Shown here: positions 57,754-64,000 of the stretch, piece after piece
How the letters are laid out: each line of letters begins with the position of its first letter
Position numbering within the stretch: the stretch's first letter is position 1
NCBI GenBank assembly: GCA_025667525.1
Contig: CM046877.1
Coordinates: forward strand, 30,453,255 to 30,517,254
Source of the DNA: Glebionis coronaria
Lineage: Eukaryota; Streptophyta; Magnoliopsida; Asterales; Asteraceae
Direction of reading: 5' to 3'
Length of the DNA stretch: 64,000 nucleotides
Translations under genes and position numbers: made by a program
The notes under the pieces: model-generated
What the model saw: the letters and a program-made list of their open reading frames with translations, nothing else
Database searches by the model: none
What the model was told of the DNA's origin: nothing

Positions 57754-60240
57754 TATAGAGTACGCATCTGTAAAGGTGAAATTTTGGGCAGTTTTGTTAA
57801 GTCCGAAAGTACAACTTACTGTTTCGGCTGTTGTATCCTGGGAAACAGACGACGAATCTGTTTTAAGGGAAGCGTGTCAAACACGTGCCTCGGCTCTTTA
57901 GTTCTAAGCGTGTCTTACGCATGCCTCGACTTGCTGGTGATTTAGTAAGTCTTTTTATTATTTTATTGTTTATTTAATTATCGTTTATAATTATGTCTAT
58001 ATTTATTTTTCTGTTATTTATATTCTGTTATTTGTTTTATGTTAATTTAATTAATTTTATTTATTTGATTTATAAATAAAAGTGTTATAGTTTCCCTACA
58101 ATCTTAAAACAGATTCTGTGTAACAGAATTAAACACTTTTTTGCTAAAATCATATTAATTTAATTAACTTATTTTTATACAAACTGTATTCTCTCGAAAC
58201 CAAGTTTGTGTTTCTTTAGGAAATCAGTTTTTAAGTAAACAAAATTTTAATTAACAGATCTGGTGTTACAAATGTATAAATGATTTTTTAAAACAGTTTA
58301 TCGTATCAGTTTGTTTTGAAACCATGATGAGTTTGCGTTCAAACTGATCGTTTAGTTTGTTTATGACATATGTTATTGTTTTAACCTAGATTTACTGAAG
58401 CCACGATTGAGTTTCTTTGAATCAGATTTGCTACAAGTTTATATGAACCATGTTGAGTTTATTAGATACCAAATTGTTTTAATAGTTCTTAACTTGTGGT
58501 AACACAATTGTAACCCTAGTGTATCTTGTAAATGTAATTGGTGGGCCAACTACAACATGATTGAAATCATGATGAATTTAGATTCATTGAAACCAAGTGG
58601 AGTTTCTTTGACACAAATCTCGTAAAATATAAGTTGCTATTTTATGAGATTATTAGAATGTATTCATTGATCTCATAAAATGCAAGTTGTTATTTTATTA
58701 GATTTTTGAAACGTGTTCAATGAAATCAAGAAGAATTTTTTTTGAAACAAGATATTGACAATGGTACGAGTTATCATTAAATATTAGATTACATACACTA
58801 TTTTACTAAATAAGTGGAAGTGTTTGTTTGACTTGTGTAATTTATTTTAAATTTGGCGGAGTTTAATTATAAACCATATATATTCTTGAAACCTTGTTGA
58901 GTTTATAGATATACCTATAGAAACCTTGTTGAGTTTATAGATATACCTATAAAAACATTGTTGAGTTTAAAGGCATATCTATTGAAACCTTGTTGAGTTT
59001 CTTTAAAAGAATGGATTTACTGAAACCTTGTTGAGTTTCATTGTAGAAATTGATCATATGAAATTGATGTATTAAGATCTTCGTGATGAAGATTGACAAC
59101 ATATGTGGTTTTGTTAGAAAGATTATGTCATAGGAGACATTCTTTAATTGTTTAGTCGAAAGACTTTCTTTAAAGTGGTTTTGTGTAACGGATCGTACAA
59201 AACATTAGTGGTTTGAAACAAAATTCGATTTAATTCATTTTGGATAAGAAACACTATGTGATTTAGAACGTTGTTAATAGTAACAAAAATTAGTTTCAAA
59301 CTAATTATGAGACATCGGATTAACAAATTATTTGGAATGTCACGAGTGACATCTAAAGGATATGCTCCCTTACTTGTAAAATGGGAGACCGATACTCGAG
59401 TTATGTCTACAGTAGATGCTTTAAAGCATTCAGAAACCTTTTGTCCCGTAACTATGTGTTAACTGGCTAGAATAACATGAAAACTGAGGTCATGACTGAA
59501 TCCAACCATAGATAATGGTGCATCAGCGCTCCTGTATCATGTCATGTATATGGTGATAAGAGTTTGATTAACTCTTATATGGCAGTTGAGAATGGAGAGA
59601 ACGAGTTTCGGCAACTCTCCAACTGCTAATATCAAGGAAAAAGATGTGATTTACATCTGGAAAAGAAACTAAGTTAACCAACATTGTGCGTGCCGGAGAT
59701 TTGTAGGAATCTTGAATCTGGATGGTTGCTTAATGAAATTTAGCTTTCATTTGTGTCTGAATCAAATAAAAATAGATTTAACGAATAATGTAAATTTAGT
59801 GCATACGGGTTATGCCTTTAAAATGGTTAAGTTGATTATGTTTTCAACTGGTCATTTTAGGAAAATGAGGGTGAATTCGACTTATTTGATTAATTTTTAT
59901 ATGTATGGTATAACTTACTTTGACATGTTTTAAATTTTACTCAACATGTTGTCCAATTAAACCAAATTGGATACCCATTTTTATGTTGACACGGACTACA
60001 AAATTAAAAATTGCGTTGAAGCCAATTTGACAAGTCTTTTCTCTTGGTTGAACAGAAATAATTGAAAACCTTGATATGATTCACATGGTATTATGTGATT
60101 TGGAATGGATACTTACTAAGTAGCGAATATCGGGTACTTTATCATATTGGCTGACTGTGGTACAAAATATTGCCATTTACACTTACTTGAGAGTAAGGAT
60201 ATAGAAAAGATGATCTATATAATTAAGTTGAGAACCAACT
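57754..60240 (+). other. decayed gag-protease portion of the third copia
   Basis: Mostly unreadable. About 58885-59040 carries four or five copies of GAAACCTTGTTGAGTTT-like repeats, and related AACCATGATGAGTTT motifs start near 58320. Small frames are not trusted. Confidence 0.4.
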
Positions 60241-60272
60241 TATTATCGATAATAAGGTGATTCGAAGTTACT

Positions 60273-60569
60273 GGTGGTGAATATGTGTCTCCATTTCTAA
60301 ATTTTTATGCTAAACTTAGAATAAGACACAAATTCATTGCTCTTGATATAGAAAAGAACCGTGCCTTAGAAGAAATGGTTAATGTCATGTTCTTAATTCC
60401 AGGTTTAAGCCATGACATGTGGGGGAAAGCGATTATATTGATTACTTATCTTTTAGATAGATCCCTTGTAAATAAAATAAGATACTTCTTACGAACTATG
60501 GATGAGGAAGAAAACTATCTTATAAGTACTTACAAATGTAGGGGATATCTAGCTAAGATATCCGTATGA
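60273..60569 (+). pseudogene. third copia: integrase fragment
   Basis: GGEYVSPFLNFYAKLRIRHK continues into ALEEMVNVMFLIPGLSHDMWGKAI, the copia integrase core from before the catalytic Glu to the LWGEA-like motif. About a dozen residues around the usual PQQNGVAER are missing between ALDIEKN and RALEEM, so the catalytic Glu region is deleted. Preceding sequence is shifted and damaged. Confidence 0.78.
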
Positions 60570-61206
60570 AATTCATATAACATTGCCTATCGTTTCATTG
60601 TACACGAATCGAAAATAGACACAATAATAGAATTAAGGAATGATTCCTTGTTTGGAAATATATTTCCTTGTTTATGAAGGAAATTGGAAGATCATCTAGA
60701 ATAGATGAAGAGGTTGTCCAAGGTTAGAGACAACGAGATGATATGATCTCTTAGATGAGAGACAAGATTGACCCAAGGAGAGGTTGAACCTAGAAAAAAC
60801 AAAATGACATGAACCGAGAGATTGTTTGGATTTGATTTTTGTATCTTTTATGGTACAAAATGAGTCTACTTCTTACTGAGAAGCAATAAATTCTTTGAAA
60901 GGGTATCAATGAAAAGAAGCCAAAAGTGAAATAGATTATACTTTACAAAAGTAAACTTAGAAGCTCGTAGGTGTACCTTAAGTTGTAAACCACTAGGCTA
61001 TAAATGGATTAAAAAAACAGATAAATTTGATGTCACCATAGACATGTGCATGTCACCATTGACATGTGCAAAGAAATATTGGTAATCAAAGAATTTAAAA
61101 AACGAGAAGGTCTATCTTCCTTTGATGCTTATTTGCTTGTTACGCGAAAAACCTCAATTATGATGGTACTTTATTGACCGCATTAAGAAATTTTAGAAGT
61201 TTCTTA

Positions 61207-61556
61207 TGTGGATGTGAAAACGATATTTCTAAACAGGGATTTAGAAAAAGGAACTATACATGAACCAGCCAGAGGGTTTCATAGTTCCTATGCTAGAGAG
61301 AAAAGTTTGTAGGCTAATTAAGTCATTATATGGTTTAAGACAAGCTACAAAACAATGACATCAAACTTTTTGACCATAGAATGTCAGAATGTGGATTCAA
61401 AATTGATGTATGTACGTGTGATCAATAGTAAATATGTACTCTTGTGTTTATACATGAATATACTTATCACTAGAAGTGATAACAAGATGAATAAATCCAC
61501 TAATGATCTGTTGGAGTCAATATTTGACATGAATTTCATTAGTTGTTGGGTTTGTT
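61207..61556 (+). pseudogene. third copia: reverse transcriptase fragments
   Basis: VDVKTIFLNRDLEKG (RT motif A), then in the next frame NQPEGFIVP and RKVCRLIKSLYGLRQATKQ, then CGFKIDVCT-like sequence and NSKYVLLCLYMNILIT, where YVDD would be expected but YMNI is read. Stops and at least two shifts. Non-functional. Confidence 0.8.
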
Positions 61557-61629
61557 GAACCTATATGGATTTGTTTTGAAGTCAAACATTAAGAAAAATA
61601 ATATTATTGAGAGGTTCAATGTGGGGGAT

Positions 61630-63150
61630 TGATACAAGAGATTTTACTAGTTGAAAGTTCGTTTTCTCGGTTTCTTCTCGAATTGATCTCTGGTTAATTG
61701 TGCGACTCAGTTGTTCTTGGTGAATCAAATAAAAGAGTTGTCGTTGTTTAAAACTAAAGAAAAATAAAGATATGAAACAAATAAAAATAAAGTAAAGACG
61801 GTAAAAATAAACAACAATAAACGATTAAAACTTAACGAGAAAATTAAAAGGCAAATTAAGTAAATGACGCAAATTAAAACTTAAAATAAAAGGAAAGCGA
61901 GTAAAAATGCAAATAAAGAAAAAGGCGGGAAAAATAAAGTTTAAAACTAAAAACTGAAAAACCTATCCGGAATAATCAGATATTCCGAATAAGGACTCCT
62001 ATCCAGAATAATCAGATATTCCGAATAAGGACTCCTACTCGGAATAATCAGATATTCCGAATAAGGACTCCTATTCGGAATAATCAGATATTCCGAATAG
62101 AGAATCCTATTCGGAATAATCAGATATTCCGAATAGAGAATCCTATTCGGAATAATCAGATATTCCGAATAGAGAATCCTATTCAGAATAATCAGATATT
62201 CCGAATAGAGGACTCCTATTCAGAATAACCTGATATTCCGAATAGAGGACTAAATGAGCAGACCATTCGGAATCTTTGGCAAGACACAGTAACTTTAGCG
62301 AAGAACAGGGGAAAACGAAAAGAGCACGAATTTGATCAATTCTAACCAAAACAAACCAAAAGATTAAACCAAAACAACCAATAAACATCAACTAACAATA
62401 ATCAATCAAAACAAATTATCAAAACTAACAAACAAAGCCAAATCAATCAAAACCCACTTGATTGAAAATAAGAAAACTCAAAAACATGAACACAAAGATC
62501 AAGAACAAATCAACAAGAAAGGATGAAGATGATGAATTAAAAGCTTAATTAAAAAGTAAAGATTCAATAACAAAAGCTTAAACACAAATTAATCTAGAGA
62601 GAGAAAGCATAAGTTTAGAGAGAGAAACTACCTACTCCTAATCTAATCCTAAAACTAAAACTAAAACTAACCAACCCTCTCACATGTTGTGAGGGTGGTA
62701 TTTATAGGAGAGGGGAGTGGTTGGTGGCTTCCTCTTTCTTTCTTGGTCCTCAGTCTTTCAGTCTTTCAGTCTTCTTAAATTCTTAGACTTTTAAGACTTC
62801 GTCTCGGGATTTCTTTGAACTTGTCTTGTAATTTCTTCATAATTTAGACTTGAGTTCTTCGGCTTTTTAGTAAACTTCCGTCTTTTGACTTTTTCTTCGA
62901 TAAATCTTCAGAATTGGTCTTGGACTTCCGTTCTTTTTCCACTCTTGATCTTTCGACTTCATCTTTCGTCTTTTTCTTCGATAAAAGCCCGTGAAAGACC
63001 GTGTTTTCCTTCATTTTTACATTCTGACCCTAAAACACAATAAAAACACAAACCACGCATAATTCCGCCATTTACGACATAAAATATACGTTTAGGTCCT
63101 GTTTTAATGTAATTAAGTGGTAGAAAAGATGGGTGTTTTCACACCTATCA
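61630..63150 (-). repeat. solo LTR of the gypsy family, TSD GGGAT
   Basis: Reverse complement begins TGATAGGTGTGAAAACACCC, as in the LTRs at 30440 and 39914, and ends TATCA. The 5-bp TSD GGGAT is at 61625-61629 and 63151-63155. 1,521 bp. It is clearly diverged from the Athila-like LTRs (different ATTCCGA array, many substitutions). Internal sequence was lost, probably by LTR-LTR recombination. Confidence 0.9.
61963..62250. repeat. 36-bp tandem repeat with ATTCGGAAT / ATTCCGAAT
   Basis: Eight units of about 36 bp. Each contains ATTCGGAAT, AATCAGAT and ATTCCGAAT, so each unit can fold on itself. Units 4-6 are identical; the outer ones vary. Confidence 0.92.
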
Positions 63151-63155
63151 GGGAT

Positions 63156-63870
63156 TCCGACCTAGATAGAGTCCAATGACATTTTTTAGATCTATTTAAA
63201 ATAGAGGTAAAATTGTTTCCCATTTTGAATACTCAGAGAATATTGGGTATCTTATGTGTCTAATGACATATATATGATCTAATTTAGAACTTATAATCAG
63301 GCAAGCAGATATATTAGTAATTCAAGTGGGGACCATTTGAATAAGTATTACTTGAGTACTATGATACTAATAATACTGCATTATGGAAGATATCATACTA
63401 CTATCAAGTGATAGAGTAATGCAAATATAGATTCTTACATATAAGAATCTAAATCCACTAGAGGGGATGTATTTATCCTAAGTGGAAAGCTATGTCTTAT
63501 AAATCTTGAAAGTATTTCAAAGAGACAATTATAGCTAAATCTATGATGAAATATGAATTTATTATTTGAGATAAATTTATAGAATATGTAGAACAGTTTA
63601 CGCTAATTCGTAAAGGACATACCAAGATGGCGTATACTGGTAACGGCCATGTTTATAAAGTGTGATAGTCAATAGAATTTGACAGAGCTCATATCACAAA
63701 TGTAAAACGGTAAGTCGAGACATATCCATCATAGATTGTGATTGTTGCGACAACTACTCTCAACTAGTTATCAGGATTGACTACGTAACGTCAAAGGATA
63801 ACATCGCGGATCCACTTACGAAAGGCTTAAGCAGAGAGTTAGTTAGTGAGTCGTCTAAAGGAATGTGACT
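63156..63870 (+). pseudogene. third copia: RNase H and C-terminal tail
   Basis: Fragments KSTRGDVFILSGK (near 63452) and IIAKSMMKYEFI fit copia RNase H with shifts. DYVTSKDNIADPLTKGLSRE (starting about 63779) is the conserved tail of copia RNase H. The following 63870-64000 is 3' leader sequence up to a G-rich tract. Confidence 0.75.
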
Positions 63871-64000
63871 AAAGCCCTTAAAGGAATGAGTTTCTATGAA
63901 GGAAAACCTAACCCAGTTGACTGAAGATCCCAAGATCTGGGTTCAATAGGACAACCTAATCATAGAAATGTGGGGGAAGTCACGTCAATGTGGGGGGGGG

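Larger units (their letters stand above)
57410..64000 (+). mobile_element. decayed Ty1/copia element, extends past the window
   Basis: The probable 5' LTR TGTTGGAAA...TTTCCAACA (57410-57753) contains TATA GTATAAATAGAGG near 57680. Domains in order: integrase (60273-60480), RT (61207-61556), RNase H (about 63440-63560) and the C-terminal tail (63778-63870). Every domain is broken by stops or shifts. A solo gypsy LTR in reverse orientation interrupts it at 61630-63150. The 3' LTR must lie beyond 64000; the window ends in a G-run (63992-64000) that may be its polypurine tract. Confidence 0.8.

Noticed and set aside
61963..62250. CRISPR-like array
   Set aside because: Units are contiguous 36-bp tandem repeats without unique spacers, inside a plant LTR.

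Overview
The window looks like nuclear DNA of a flowering plant (eudicot). The evidence is a P-class PPR gene, box C/D snoRNA genes behind a plant-type site II / telo-box / TATA promoter, and dense nested Ty1/copia, Ty3/gypsy and L1-type LINE elements. The copia and LINE proteins resemble, from memory only, those common in Asteraceae; that placement is tentative.

Layout. 1-760: snoRNA cluster copy 1 (an unnamed box C/D snoRNA plus U24). 761-9304: a very young LTR retrotransposon with near-identical 1.75 kb LTRs and a 5 kb interior without coding capacity. 9562-11295 (minus): an intact PPR gene of restorer-like type, the only clearly intact protein-coding host gene. 12355-13753: copia and gypsy fragments. 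About 13754-27291: a decayed L1 LINE split by a 9 kb insertion at 17553-26521. That insertion is an almost perfect giant palindrome, two head-to-head copies of LTR + primer binding site + acidic ORF. 27721-28271: snoRNA cluster copy 2. 28821-46517: an inverted-repeat-bounded block holding a 5'-truncated copia whose pol is split by a full-length young Athila-like gypsy (30440-41528, 5-bp TSD TTCTT). 47293-53167 (minus): a second L1 LINE with a 20-bp target duplication. 53813-55291: a Mutator-like foldback element. 57410-64000: a third, decayed copia carrying a reverse-orientation solo LTR of the gypsy family (61630-63150, TSD GGGAT).

Functionally, three host loci matter: the two snoRNA clusters (25S rRNA 2'-O-methylation guides, about 27.6 kb apart in the same orientation) and the PPR gene (organelle RNA binding). 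The rest is a record of successive transposition. The most unusual objects are the 9 kb palindrome, which could fold into or be transcribed as a roughly 4.5 kb hairpin, and the duplicated snoRNA unit whose guides and boxes stayed almost unchanged while the spacers diverged.

Limits: complementarity to 25S rRNA, family assignments and dates rest on reading and memory, not on searches. LTR and repeat edges are given where termini or target duplications could be read.
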